Translations under genes and position numbers: made by a program
Source of the DNA: an uncultured Polaribacter sp.
GTDB lineage: Bacteria > Bacteroidota > Bacteroidia > Flavobacteriales > Flavobacteriaceae
Assembly: GCA_913047375.1 (NCBI GenBank)
Contig: CAJWTV010000003.1
Span: 1-64,000, forward strand
Direction of reading: 5' to 3'
DNA: 64,000 nt
Notes under the pieces: model-generated
Told to the model about the DNA's origin: nothing
The model's input: the letters and a program-made list of their open reading frames with translations, nothing else
Databases searched by the model: none
Shown here: one piece after another, positions 45,689 to 55,612 of the stretch
How the letters are laid out: each line of letters starts with the position of its first letter
Numbering within the stretch: position 1 is the first letter of the stretch

Positions 45689-46249
45689 TTGTTAGAATCA
45701 ATCTTACAAAAAGACAAAGAGCTTTTAGTTTTTTTAAATAATTTAGGTAATGAACACTGGGATTCATTTTGGTTGCTAATTACAAATCAATTTAATTGGT
45801 CACCGTTGTTTATTTTTATCTTTTATTTAGTGATAAAATTAAATGGTTGGAAACGAGGAGGTTTTATTATTTTTTCTATGATTTTATTAGTAGCTTTTTC
45901 TGATCAATTCGTCAATTTAATTAAGAATACTACATCAAGATTACGTCCGAATAATGATCCTGAAATTCAAGATCTCTTAAGAACATTTATAAGACCAAAA
46001 AGTTTTAGTTTCATTTCTGGCCATGCAACTACCTCAACTTTTTTCTCTGTTTTTACTATTTTATTATTCAGAGAAAAATATAAATACATATATTTAATAA
46101 TATGTTTCCCTATACTATTTGCATACAGTAGATTGTATTTAGGAGTTCATTTTCCTATCGATATTGCTTTAGGTATCTTAACAGGTGTAATACTGGCTAA
46201 TTTCTATTTTAGACTTTATAAGAAAGTTGACAAAAAATTATTTGGGTAA
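45689..46249 (+). CDS. PAP2-family membrane phosphatase
   Basis: Membrane phosphatase of 186 aa, lipid phosphatase type. All three motifs are present: KNTTSRLRPNND (about 92-103), FISGHATTS (about 111-119) and SRLYLGVHFPID (about 151-162). The likely substrate is undecaprenyl or phosphatidylglycerol phosphate. The reading frame starts with TTG, one base after the previous stop codon, with no ATG nearby; translational coupling explains this. The end overlaps the convergent LtaS-like gene by 12 bp. Confidence 0.92.
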   Translation: MLESILQKDKELLVFLNNLGNEHWDSFWLLITNQFNWSPLFIFIFYLVIKLNGWKRGGFIIFSMILLVAFSDQFVNLIKNTTSRLRPNNDPEIQDLLRTFIRPKSFSFISGHATTSTFFSVFTILLFREKYKYIYLIICFPILFAYSRLYLGVHFPIDIALGILTGVILANFYFRLYKKVDKKLFG

Positions 46250-48241
46250 TTTTTTATTATTAAAATACAAATACTTAGTACTATGATAATATGCAGATAA
46301 AAGGCTATCCATACTTTGTGCAATTCTAGGTTGTAGCTTTTTAATATCTTTAATATTATCAGTACTTAAGCTGTATAAACCAGTTTTTTGAGAAATATTA
46401 GTCTTTTCATAGTAATAATTACCCTTAATTAACCCTACAGCTTTTTCACCTTTACTTTCTATATAAACAAAAGCACAAGTATTTACATTAGTACTGTCTA
46501 ATAAATCTCTTCCTAGAGTGTAATTTATGTAGTCGATTTTGGCTAAACTAGTTGCTGTAGGAAATATGTCAACTAACTTCGCATATTTGTCTAAAACTTT
46601 AGATTTTACATATTTTGGAGCATGTATAAAAAAAGGAACATGATGTCTTTGAATACCTAAATCATTTTCATTATTTTTTAAGAAGTCTAACTTTTTCATA
46701 CCACCTCTATGATCTCCAAAAAAAACAAAAATGGTATTATCATAATAGCCAGATTCTTTTGCTCTTTTTAAAAAACGAGCTACATTAAAATCTAAATAAC
46801 GAATACCGTTCAACTGTCCTAATGATCTAAACCCTCCACTAAGTAAAGTTTCTTCTGTAATTTCATTTTCTAATATTGGTATAAACTCCTCTTTTTTATC
46901 AGGTACCGTAAATGGCATATGATTTGTAGCTGTTTGAATATAAGCGACAAATGGTTTTTCTTTTACATGTAATTTTTTAAATATTTTATCAGACTCTTTA
47001 AATAGCTCATAATCGTCAATCCCCCATACATCTGCTCTTACTTCATTTTCAAAACTACCTTCTTCATAAATCTTTAAACCCTCAATATTAGATTGAAAAA
47101 CACCTCTAATATTCGCCCAATTGGCACTTCCTCCTATGAGATATAGTTTTTGGTATGACTTATATTGGTCAAAAATAATACGTTGATCTATTGCTAAAGG
47201 GTTTCTAGAAACCGTCTTAACATCATCTATATCTGGTAAGCCTGTAATACTAGCAAAAACACTTCCAGCTGTTCCTGGTTTATGGACATAGAATTTGGAA
47301 AAACTTAAGCTCTCTTTAATTAAAGCATCCATATTTGGAGTAGTGTTTAAAGGGTTTCCGTAGAAACTCATTGGAGCAGTACCTGTAGACTCTAACATCA
47401 CATAAATTACATTAGGTTTTTTATTATACGTAGTTGTAAATGTTACTTTTTTCTCAAACGAAATCCTGTCTTTTGGTAAATTTAAGTAACTAGCTAATAC
47501 AGGATAATATTTTTTAAACTTATCCATATCTACACCTTCACTTCTAAAAGCAAAGCTATCGAAAAAGTATAAAATAGGATTTAGACCAAATTGATTTACT
47601 TTATTATCCTTTGAGAAGAAAGCTTCACTCCATCTTAGAGGATAATGAGTTGTACTATTGTATATCCCATAAGAGAGTAATATAATAACCCCTAAGAAGT
47701 ATATTGCTTTATTTTTTTTTGAAAGAGAAATAAGACAGTTTTTATTAGATGTATATAGATAATTTGAAATATTATAAATTAACAACCCAAAAATAAAAAC
47801 ACCTAGTAATCCCCTGTATATTGGATAACTTTCAAACAGAACTTGTGTAGATATTTTAAAATTACTTAGAAAGCGAAGAGAACTAGCGTCTAATCTCATT
47901 GCTAAATACTCGTAGTAGCCAAAATCAAATAAGTAAAAAAGTAAAACTATTGTATAAACTGATGTTAAATATATTGAGTTGACCCACTTATAAATAGTTT
48001 TTTTAAAAAAACGATCATTTACTATAAATATAAGAATGGCTAGTGGAAAAAATGAAATAATAGCCAGCTTGATGTCAAAACGAATTCCTAATAAAAAAGC
48101 TTTTTTAATTTCCTCCGTAGAAATATTATCTAGGTCTAATGAATAATTATAAAATATAACTCTAAATAGGATATTGAAAATAAATAAGAAAAAAATATTC
48201 TTAAAAATATACTTTAAATAATTTGGTATGAAATTTAACAT
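46238..48241 (-). CDS. LtaS-like sulfatase-fold phosphotransferase
   Basis: A 667-aa membrane enzyme with five N-terminal spans (to about 205) and an alkaline-phosphatase/sulfatase domain (about 275-640). Metal and nucleophile motifs are VIYVMLESTGTAPMSFYG, the probable nucleophile Thr in KPGTAGSVFASITGLPDI, and FFGDHRGG. Gram-positive LtaS makes lipoteichoic acid; in Gram-negatives related enzymes add phosphoglycerol or phosphoethanolamine to glycans or lipids. It follows mnmE by 24 bp. Confidence 0.92.
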   Translation of the reverse strand: MLNFIPNYLKYIFKNIFFLFIFNILFRVIFYNYSLDLDNISTEEIKKAFLLGIRFDIKLAIISFFPLAILIFIVNDRFFKKTIYKWVNSIYLTSVYTIVLLFYLFDFGYYEYLAMRLDASSLRFLSNFKISTQVLFESYPIYRGLLGVFIFGLLIYNISNYLYTSNKNCLISLSKKNKAIYFLGVIILLSYGIYNSTTHYPLRWSEAFFSKDNKVNQFGLNPILYFFDSFAFRSEGVDMDKFKKYYPVLASYLNLPKDRISFEKKVTFTTTYNKKPNVIYVMLESTGTAPMSFYGNPLNTTPNMDALIKESLSFSKFYVHKPGTAGSVFASITGLPDIDDVKTVSRNPLAIDQRIIFDQYKSYQKLYLIGGSANWANIRGVFQSNIEGLKIYEEGSFENEVRADVWGIDDYELFKESDKIFKKLHVKEKPFVAYIQTATNHMPFTVPDKKEEFIPILENEITEETLLSGGFRSLGQLNGIRYLDFNVARFLKRAKESGYYDNTIFVFFGDHRGGMKKLDFLKNNENDLGIQRHHVPFFIHAPKYVKSKVLDKYAKLVDIFPTATSLAKIDYINYTLGRDLLDSTNVNTCAFVYIESKGEKAVGLIKGNYYYEKTNISQKTGLYSLSTDNIKDIKKLQPRIAQSMDSLLSAYYHSTKYLYFNNKKLPK

Positions 48242-48265
48242 AACTGCATTTTGTTTCGTGATGTA

Positions 48266-49660
48266 TTACTTTCCGATACAGAAGTTCGAGAAAATATGGC
48301 CTAAAATATCTTTATCAACATCGAATTCACCAGTGATGTTTCCTAGATGACGAAGGCACTCTCTAATGTCTATAGAAAAAAGATCAGTAGATATATTTAG
48401 ATCAATACCTTGTTGTACAGATGAAATAGCTGTAAGTGCATTATTCAGTGCTTCAAAATGACGAGAATTTGTAACTATAGTTTCATTGTTACTCAAAGCT
48501 CCAGTATTTACCAATGATATTAATATTGACTTTAATTCATCAATACCAGTTTTATCCTTTGCTGATAATAAAATTAATCTATCAATTTCTGAAAGTAGTC
48601 TTTCTTTTTCTTTCACTAATAGAGTGTCAATTTTATTAGCGATTACTAATAAACGTTTATTTGGAAAACGCTTTTTTATTGTTTCAATTTCTGACAAAAA
48701 TTTAGTCCTAGAGTTCGTGAATTTATTAGAATCAATTAGAAAAATAATTAATTGTGCTTTTTCTGCTTTTTCGTAGGCAATTTTTATACCAATACTCTCA
48801 ATAATATCCTGAGTCTCTCGGATACCTGCAGTATCTATAAACCTAAAAGCTACCCCATTAATAATTAACTCATCCTCTATAGCATCCCTAGTTGTTCCTG
48901 CTATTTCAGAAACAATTGCTCTTTCTTCATTTAAAAGGGTATTTAGTAAAGTAGATTTACCTACGTTCGGTTCACCAATTATAGCTACTGGTATTCCATT
49001 TTTCATTGCATTCCCAAAAGCAAAAGAATCTATTAAGCGTTTTAAAACAAATGTTATTTTTTTTACTAATTCTTTAAATTTTGTGCGATCTGCAAACTCT
49101 ACATCTTCTCCAGAGAAGTCAAGCTCTAATTCTATTAATGCTGCAAAATCTAACAACTGTATACGTAACTCTTTTAATTCATTTGTAATACCACCTCGCA
49201 TTTGTTGAATGGCCATTTGATGGCTAGCAGATGAATTAGAAGCAATAACGTCTGCTACAGCCTCAGCCTGGCTTAAATCCATCTTTCCGTTTAAAAAAGC
49301 ACGCATTGTGAATTCACCATTATCTGCCATTCTACAACCTCTTTTTAAGAATAACTGAATGATTTCTTGTTGAATAAAACTAGAACCGTGACAAGATATT
49401 TCAACTACATCTTCACCAGTATATGATTGAGGGTTTTTAAAAATAGAAACTAAAACTTCATCTAAAATATTATCATTATTAATAATATGACCTAGATGGA
49501 TTGTGTGTGTTTTTTGATTTTGTAATAACTTATTTTTTTTAATTGATATAAAATTATTCTCGACAATTTGTATAGCTTTATTACCCGAAAGTCTTATAAT
49601 AGAAATTGCACCTACACCTGCAGGTGAAGCCAAAGCTATAATAGTGTCATTATAAATCAT
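48266..49660 (-). CDS. mnmE: tRNA modification GTPase MnmE
   Basis: With MnmG makes the 5-carboxymethylaminomethyl group of U34 in tRNAs. It has an N-terminal folate-binding domain (IIALASPAGVGAISIIRLSG), a helical domain, and an inserted G domain with GEPNVGKSTLLN (about 228-239), DTAGIRETQD and ANKID. The C-terminal CIGK closes the protein with the conserved Cys. The length is 464 aa. MnmA at 26.4 kb acts on the same base. Confidence 0.97.
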   Translation of the reverse strand: MIYNDTIIALASPAGVGAISIIRLSGNKAIQIVENNFISIKKNKLLQNQKTHTIHLGHIINNDNILDEVLVSIFKNPQSYTGEDVVEISCHGSSFIQQEIIQLFLKRGCRMADNGEFTMRAFLNGKMDLSQAEAVADVIASNSSASHQMAIQQMRGGITNELKELRIQLLDFAALIELELDFSGEDVEFADRTKFKELVKKITFVLKRLIDSFAFGNAMKNGIPVAIIGEPNVGKSTLLNTLLNEERAIVSEIAGTTRDAIEDELIINGVAFRFIDTAGIRETQDIIESIGIKIAYEKAEKAQLIIFLIDSNKFTNSRTKFLSEIETIKKRFPNKRLLVIANKIDTLLVKEKERLLSEIDRLILLSAKDKTGIDELKSILISLVNTGALSNNETIVTNSRHFEALNNALTAISSVQQGIDLNISTDLFSIDIRECLRHLGNITGEFDVDKDILGHIFSNFCIGK

Positions 49661-49749
49661 GATGTAAAGATACGTAGGTATTTTTTGTTATTTTAAATAA
49701 AATAAATATTACAATAGCAAATAGTAAAAGTTTTATTTAATATATAAAG

Positions 49750-50184
49750 TTAAATTTTCTTAATAATCTCTTCATATTCATAATAGAAAGATTCAAATTT
49801 TGTCATTGTTTCATCATAAAAGGTATAGCAATTTTTCCAAGTAGTTTTATCATAAATACTAAATTTTTTTTGAAATGGAATATATATTCTTTGAATTATT
49901 TTTCCATTATCTAGAATATACCCATCATCAAAAATAACCTCAGATAAGTAATTTGATTCTAATATTTTTTTTAATGATAAAAGTTGATCGTAATATAAAA
50001 TATTAGCAACTTCATCTGGATTCTCAAAATCTAAACAAACGCACGATTTCTTTCTGTCTGCTTGAAATTTAAATGTAATTCCTTTTAGTTTAGTATTGTA
50101 TAACAACCATTTCCTTGGAAATGATTTTCCAAAACTTGTCCAAAATTCTTGCCGTAAATTCTCAGATTCAATTTTAGAAAACAT
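49750..50184 (-). CDS. DUF4268 domain protein
   Basis: A 144-aa protein matching DUF4268: LRQEFWTSFGKSFPRKWLLYN, GITFKFQADRKKSCVCLDFE and KNCYTFYDETMTKFESFYYE. The fold is thought to be PD-(D/E)XK-like in larger members, but the function of this short form is unknown. Its start overlaps the miaE stop by one base. Confidence 0.82.
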   Translation of the reverse strand: MFSKIESENLRQEFWTSFGKSFPRKWLLYNTKLKGITFKFQADRKKSCVCLDFENPDEVANILYYDQLLSLKKILESNYLSEVIFDDGYILDNGKIIQRIYIPFQKKFSIYDKTTWKNCYTFYDETMTKFESFYYEYEEIIKKI

Positions 50185-50765
50185 TAACCATGAATTTTTG
50201 CTAATGCTCCGCGTTCTTTCATTATTTCTGCCTCAAATGCCACCAATGAATTCCACTTTTCATCAACAATCTTTCTCTCTTGATATTTTCTGGCAAATTT
50301 TAAGAATATGGTATAATGATTTGCTTCAGAAATCATTAGATTCTTATAAAATTTAGACAATTCTACATCTTCCATATTTTCTGAAAAGACCTTAAATCGT
50401 TCACAGCTTCTTGCTTCAATTATTGCGGCAACTAATAATCTCTGAATTAAAGCATTTTTTCTATCCTTTGTTTTTGGGAAGAATTTTTGAAGCCTAATTG
50501 CATAATCGTTTTTTTGCTCTCTACCTAATATCATTCCTCGCTTTACCATCAGTAAGTGTACCATTTTAAAATGTTGCATCTCTTCTATAGCAATATTACT
50601 CATCTCTTTGACTAGCTCAGTTTCCTCCGAATAATTTATTATTAAGGATACTGCATTAGAAGCTGCTTTCTGTTCTAAAAATGCATGATCAGTTAATATT
50701 TGTTCTAAATTAACCTTAGCGATATTTGCCCAAGATGTTTCTGTTTCGAATTGTAACCCTAACAT
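50184..50765 (-). CDS. miaE: tRNA-(ms2io6A37) hydroxylase MiaE
   Basis: Di-iron monooxygenase that hydroxylates the isopentenyl side chain of ms2i6A37 in tRNA. The 193-aa four-helix bundle shows iron ligands in AIEEMQHFKMVHLL (about 60-73), IIEARSCERFKVF (about 116-128) and ISEANHYTIFLKFA. It overlaps SulP by 7 bp and DUF4268 by one. Confidence 0.93.
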   Translation of the reverse strand: MLGLQFETETSWANIAKVNLEQILTDHAFLEQKAASNAVSLIINYSEETELVKEMSNIAIEEMQHFKMVHLLMVKRGMILGREQKNDYAIRLQKFFPKTKDRKNALIQRLLVAAIIEARSCERFKVFSENMEDVELSKFYKNLMISEANHYTIFLKFARKYQERKIVDEKWNSLVAFEAEIMKERGALAKIHG

Positions 50766-52957
50766 TTTTCTATAATTTTAAGTAAACTAGATCCAAAGTA
50801 GGAGAGTGCTTTCATTTCTTTAACACTAGCCAAACGTTCGTTACTAAATATTAATAATCCAACTTTCGAGCCTTCTATATAATATTCTTTATTACTTTCT
50901 AAGAATAAAATTAATTCATCTGTAAAAAAGGCTCTAATTTTTTTTTCATCTTTTCCTAATAAATAAAATCGTTTGCTAAAATCTGGATGATTATCAATAT
51001 CTATGTCTTTAAACCCTGCAAAATGGTATAAATATTCAAAAAGACCTTCCTTATCTAAAGTGAAATTTGGAATTTCTTTTTTAGTATGAAGATGAAACAT
51101 AGTCGCTTTAATCACTTGCTTTGCAATTAATTCACCCTCTGAAAATTGCACATCAAATACAGTACAATTATCAGTAGATAGCACATTTGATACTTTATCT
51201 ATTGTTCTAGTTTTAAAATATTCAAACACTGGAAGTTCTTTCATTTCTATATCAGAGAACGCATCATAATGGTAGTGCATTTCTTCACTAATTTGTTGAA
51301 TATTCTTTTGTCTTTTTGTTAAGACGCCTTGCTTAGGAATAATCTGTTTTGGCAAAATCTTACGTAATGCAAATGGATGTTCACTACCAGACTTGGAGTC
51401 GTCTAGACCAATAACTTCAAAGTGCCCTCCTTGTCTAGTAAAGGCTTCTGCGTAATTACTCATATTTTCCATCACAGAATGATCTACAAAATCACATAGA
51501 GAAAAATCTACAATTGCTTCTTCTGTTTCAGGAATCTGATTCAGTTTAGATTTTAATTTTGTGAAATTCAAAAAAGAAGAAAAGTTTTTTACACTAACAT
51601 AATAAATATTATCTTCTGTAAACATTAAAACATTTGGTTTTAAAAGATTTTTTATAAACAGAAGAACATCTTTATTTATAATAATATGAATTATAAATGT
51701 AATAATTATACCGGCCAATATACCTGTTATTAAACTTGTAGATATTGTAACTATAAGAGTAACTAAAAAAATGATTAATTGTTCAGATCCAATACTGAAA
51801 ACCTTTTTCAAGTTTTCAGGAGATGCCAATTTATAGCCTGTATAAACTAAAATTGCAGCTAAAGCAGGTAAAGGTATTTTTTTTAACTCTGAAGCAAATA
51901 ATAATATAAACAAGATTAAAAAACCTGCATGAAAAAAATTAGCAGATCTATTACTTCCTTTATTATTGACATTTACTGAACTTCTCGCTATTACTGTAAC
52001 TACATTTAAACCTCCTAAAAACCCACTAATGATAGTTGCAAGACCTAAAGCTCTTATATCCTTATTAATGTTAGATCTTCTTTTTAAAGGATCTAATTTA
52101 TCTACAGCTTTAATACTTAATAAACTTTCTATACTTGCTATTAGAGTAATGGAAATGACTGCATTTATAAAGTTAAATTCATAAATCATACCGAAATCTG
52201 GAAAAGCAAAATTTGATAAAATATCATTAGGTAATTCAATTAATAAATTTTGATCAATAGGATAACTAGTATTAGAAAATATTTCAAAGTAATAATACAT
52301 ACCTATACTTAAAACTACTATCCACATGGGAGCAGGGATTAATTGAAAATACCGATTTCTAATTTTACTATAAAAAATCATAATTAGTAAACTAACAATA
52401 CCTATCAACCCAGCATAAAAAATACTAGTATTATCTGTTTTTAAAAAATTAAAGAAACCCTGAGGGATTTGTATTAATAATTCAATGATACTTCCTTTGG
52501 CATCTAGATCACCGAACATTACATGTACCTGTTTAGCAAATATCCCAATCCCTATTGCAGCTAACATTCCTTGTATAGCAGAAGAAGGAAAGAAATCCCC
52601 TAGAGAGCCCATTCTCAGAAAACCAAGAATTACCATAATAATTCCAGAAAATACAATTGCTGCAAGAGTAAATAAGTATCCTTGATACATATCTCCATTT
52701 CCAAGTGTAGTTATTGAAGCTAAAATAACAACAACTAAACCATTACCTGGTCCAGTAATGGTTACATTAGAGCCACCAATTACAGAGGTTATAACCCCTC
52801 CAACTATGGCAGCTATAATTCCAGATATTGGTGGAGCACCCGATGCTAGAGCTAAACCTAATCCTAGAGGAAGCGCAATTAATGAAACGACAAAACCAGA
52901 AAATAAGTTTTTTGGTAGTTCACCTAAAAAAGTTTTAAAAGTATTTTTCTTATTCAT
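50759..52957 (-). CDS. SulP-family anion transporter with STAS and extra C-terminal domain
   Basis: A 732-aa membrane protein. The SulP core (about 10-425, starting LSGFVVSLIALPLGLGLAL with SGAPPISGIIAAIVGGVI) has about 10-14 spans and is followed by a STAS domain (about 440-535: YYVSVKNFSSFLNFTKLKSK, EEAIVDFSLCDFVDHSVMENM). SulP proteins carry bicarbonate, sulfate or other anions. The last 190 residues (about 545-732) form an additional cytoplasmic domain with DFSKRFYLLGKDEKKIRAFF, recalling DUF3137-type proteins. The stop overlaps the miaE start and the start overlaps the Usp stop. Confidence 0.93.
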   Translation of the reverse strand: MNKKNTFKTFLGELPKNLFSGFVVSLIALPLGLGLALASGAPPISGIIAAIVGGVITSVIGGSNVTITGPGNGLVVVILASITTLGNGDMYQGYLFTLAAIVFSGIIMVILGFLRMGSLGDFFPSSAIQGMLAAIGIGIFAKQVHVMFGDLDAKGSIIELLIQIPQGFFNFLKTDNTSIFYAGLIGIVSLLIMIFYSKIRNRYFQLIPAPMWIVVLSIGMYYYFEIFSNTSYPIDQNLLIELPNDILSNFAFPDFGMIYEFNFINAVISITLIASIESLLSIKAVDKLDPLKRRSNINKDIRALGLATIISGFLGGLNVVTVIARSSVNVNNKGSNRSANFFHAGFLILFILLFASELKKIPLPALAAILVYTGYKLASPENLKKVFSIGSEQLIIFLVTLIVTISTSLITGILAGIIITFIIHIIINKDVLLFIKNLLKPNVLMFTEDNIYYVSVKNFSSFLNFTKLKSKLNQIPETEEAIVDFSLCDFVDHSVMENMSNYAEAFTRQGGHFEVIGLDDSKSGSEHPFALRKILPKQIIPKQGVLTKRQKNIQQISEEMHYHYDAFSDIEMKELPVFEYFKTRTIDKVSNVLSTDNCTVFDVQFSEGELIAKQVIKATMFHLHTKKEIPNFTLDKEGLFEYLYHFAGFKDIDIDNHPDFSKRFYLLGKDEKKIRAFFTDELILFLESNKEYYIEGSKVGLLIFSNERLASVKEMKALSYFGSSLLKIIEKC

Positions 52958-53790
52958 TATTTTACGATTAAAACATCTGTTGGTAATTCGGATAAGATAT
53001 ACTCTATATCATGAGGAAAAATTCTATCTATAAATCTAATTTTATCTGGAGCATTCATAACGAGTAAATCTGCTCTTTTTACTTTAGCATAATGACCAAT
53101 AGAATAACCTCTTCTCCCAAAGATACTTTGAGTCTTTACTGTTATATTATCATAATTAATTTCTTTTAATATGTTTTTTACACGCTTGTCTTCTCTATTT
53201 TTTATACGCTCTTTAATAATTGTAGATTTTCGAAGAGTCCTATCATCATTTACTTTTATCTGAAGTTCAGATTGACTTATTTCTTCTACAATTGTAATTC
53301 TTTTACAGCTTAATTGATTTGAAAAATTAAAAGCCATTTTTATAGTTTCTTCTGTTTTTTTATTATGTAGACCATTAACAACTATGTGCTTACAAGCGAC
53401 TCTGACAATAGATGGCTTTATCATTAATAAGACAGAGCATGGTGCTTTTCTAGTTAATATTCTAGCTATAGATCCTACATAATATTTTAGTATTTTTTCT
53501 TGTTGTAAAGCACCTAGAATTAATAAGTCTATAGATTCATTTGTACAAGTATCTAGAATAACTTTAACAGGATCACCTGCTTTCCAAATTATTTTAAAAG
53601 AATTAATTAATGTCTCTGCTTCATCTAAAAGAGCTCTTAAGCTTTCTTTTTTTTCATCATTTTCATCACCAACATGAACGCCAATTAGTTGAGCATCAAA
53701 CATATTAGCCATTCTAACGGCCTCAAATATGTTGGCTTTCAAATTAGGCGAAAATGCAATTCCAATAAGGATTTTATTAACTTTATTCAA
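52957..53790 (-). CDS. Tandem universal stress protein
   Basis: A 277-aa cytoplasmic protein with two UspA-type folds. The first (about 5-128) runs from ILIGIAFSPNLKANIFEAVRM to GSIARILTRKAPCSVLLM; the second is looser and ends ADLLVMNAPDKIRFIDRIF, then DIEYILSELPTDVLIVK. Both copies lack a full ATP-binding GxxGx9GS motif, with VGSIARILTRKAPCS partly matching. It is fused by a one-base overlap to the SulP gene, so it is probably a regulator or sensor of that transporter. Confidence 0.87.
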   Translation of the reverse strand: MNKVNKILIGIAFSPNLKANIFEAVRMANMFDAQLIGVHVGDENDEKKESLRALLDEAETLINSFKIIWKAGDPVKVILDTCTNESIDLLILGALQQEKILKYYVGSIARILTRKAPCSVLLMIKPSIVRVACKHIVVNGLHNKKTEETIKMAFNFSNQLSCKRITIVEEISQSELQIKVNDDRTLRKSTIIKERIKNREDKRVKNILKEINYDNITVKTQSIFGRRGYSIGHYAKVKRADLLVMNAPDKIRFIDRIFPHDIEYILSELPTDVLIVK

Positions 53791-53932
53791 AGATTTTAAT
53801 TAATTTTAATGATCCTGCACAAGATAAAACTTTATAGGAAAGAAAAAAAATAATAATATTTATTTACTCTATAAGAGTTTAGGTCTTTAAATTATAGTAG
53901 TATACTGATTTTTTTGAAATAAATTTTTAAAG

Positions 53933-55612
53933 TTACATATCTAACTCAAAGGTAATTCGAAGTTTATCTAGTAATGGATTCTTTTCTTTTAGCTTATTAA
54001 ATTTTTCCTGAGGTGTATAAGCGAATTTCTTTTCTATAGTTTCATTTAGGATAATATTAATTTTAATTCCATAATTATTTAATTTCTCACGTAAAAATTT
54101 CAATAGTTTAGGTTTACTTTTTTTTAATTGCTCCTGCATTAATTTATTAGGCACTGAAAAGGCTATTGTATAATTTTCTTTTAATTTAGGAATATCTGTA
54201 GCCACAATTGATGCTATACTACGTTCTCCTTTTTCATTTAATATAGTTACATATTCTTTCCAAATTTCTTGAAGTTTTAGTTCAGTAAAAGTATCTTTTG
54301 GATGACTATCAAAATTTTCTTCTGTAGAGATTTTTTTTTCAATCTTTTTGTCGTGAACGTTTTTTAAGGACAATGAAGATGTTCGCCTTTTAATATTTTT
54401 TAATACTGGTATCTCTATCTTTGGTTTTGAATCTTCTAAAATAGCTTTAGGTTCAGTAATTTCTAACACCTTTTGCTTATTTATCTTTTTAGGAGAAAGA
54501 ACCTGGAAAAATGTTGCAGGGATTATATAGTTAGCTGTTTTTTTTTTTTCTCCATCAAAATTGATAGAGGCAATTTGCATTAAAGTTAATTCTGTAAGTA
54601 ATCGTTGATTTTTACTTGCTCTATATTTTAAATCACAATCATTAGCTTTCTCAATAGCTTTTAATAAAAAAGGGATTGAAGCTTTTATCGCTTGTTGTAA
54701 ATATTTCTTTTTTGCATTATCACCAACTTCTAATAAAGATATTGTTTGTTTATCCTTAGCAACAAGTAGGTCTCTAAAATGACTTGCTAATCCATTTATA
54801 AAATGATGACCTTCAAAACCTTTCCCTAGAATAGTATTAAATGAATTTAATACTTCAGGAATTTTATTTTCAAGCAATAATTCTGTCATCGAAAAATAAG
54901 TTTCATAATCTAGAACATTTAAGTTTTCTGTAACAGCCTCTCTAGTCAAATTTTTTCCCGAAAAACTAACTACTCTATCAAAAATAGACAGAGCGTCACG
55001 CATAGCTCCATCTGCTTTTTGAGCTATGATGTGAAGAGCATCATCTTCTGCTGTTATTTTTTCTTTTTCGCAAATTACTTTTAAATAATTTTTTGCATCT
55101 AATACTCCTATTCTTTTGAAATCAAAAATTTGACATCGTGACAAAATTGTAGGTATTATTTTATGTTTTTCTGTTGTTGCTAGTATAAAAATTGCATGTG
55201 CAGGTGGCTCCTCTAATGTTTTTAAAAATGCATTAAATGCCGATTGAGAAAGCATGTGAACTTCATCAATTATGTATACTTTATATTTCCCTGTTTGAGG
55301 TGGAATACGAACTTGATCTGTTAAACTTCTAATATCATCAACTGAATTATTAGAGGCAGCATCTAATTCAAAAATATTAAAAGCAAAATCTTCTTCATCT
55401 AAATTTTTAAAACCCTGTTGATTGATTTTTTTAGCTAAAATCCTTGCGCAGGAAGTTTTTCCAACCCCTCTTGGACCCGTGAATAACAAAGCTTGTGCTA
55501 AATGATTATTTTTTATAGCATTTTCTAGCGTATTAGTAATTGCTTGTTGCCCGACAACATCTTCAAAAACTTGAGGACGATATTTACGCGCAGAAACTAT
55601 AAAATGCTCCAT
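53933..55612 (-). CDS. dnaX: DNA polymerase III subunits gamma and tau
   Basis: Clamp-loader ATPase. Walker A GPRGVGKTSCARI (about 45-57), Walker B IIDEVHMLS, and SRC sensor in ILSRCQIFDF are clear. The four-Cys zinc module that normally follows Walker A is missing; in its place is KKINQQGFKNLDEEDFAFNI. Domain III and a divergent C-terminal region follow (559 aa in total). I saw no A-run frameshift site of the E. coli type that would make a short gamma. Confidence 0.96.
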   Translation of the reverse strand: MEHFIVSARKYRPQVFEDVVGQQAITNTLENAIKNNHLAQALLFTGPRGVGKTSCARILAKKINQQGFKNLDEEDFAFNIFELDAASNNSVDDIRSLTDQVRIPPQTGKYKVYIIDEVHMLSQSAFNAFLKTLEEPPAHAIFILATTEKHKIIPTILSRCQIFDFKRIGVLDAKNYLKVICEKEKITAEDDALHIIAQKADGAMRDALSIFDRVVSFSGKNLTREAVTENLNVLDYETYFSMTELLLENKIPEVLNSFNTILGKGFEGHHFINGLASHFRDLLVAKDKQTISLLEVGDNAKKKYLQQAIKASIPFLLKAIEKANDCDLKYRASKNQRLLTELTLMQIASINFDGEKKKTANYIIPATFFQVLSPKKINKQKVLEITEPKAILEDSKPKIEIPVLKNIKRRTSSLSLKNVHDKKIEKKISTEENFDSHPKDTFTELKLQEIWKEYVTILNEKGERSIASIVATDIPKLKENYTIAFSVPNKLMQEQLKKSKPKLLKFLREKLNNYGIKINIILNETIEKKFAYTPQEKFNKLKEKNPLLDKLRITFELDM

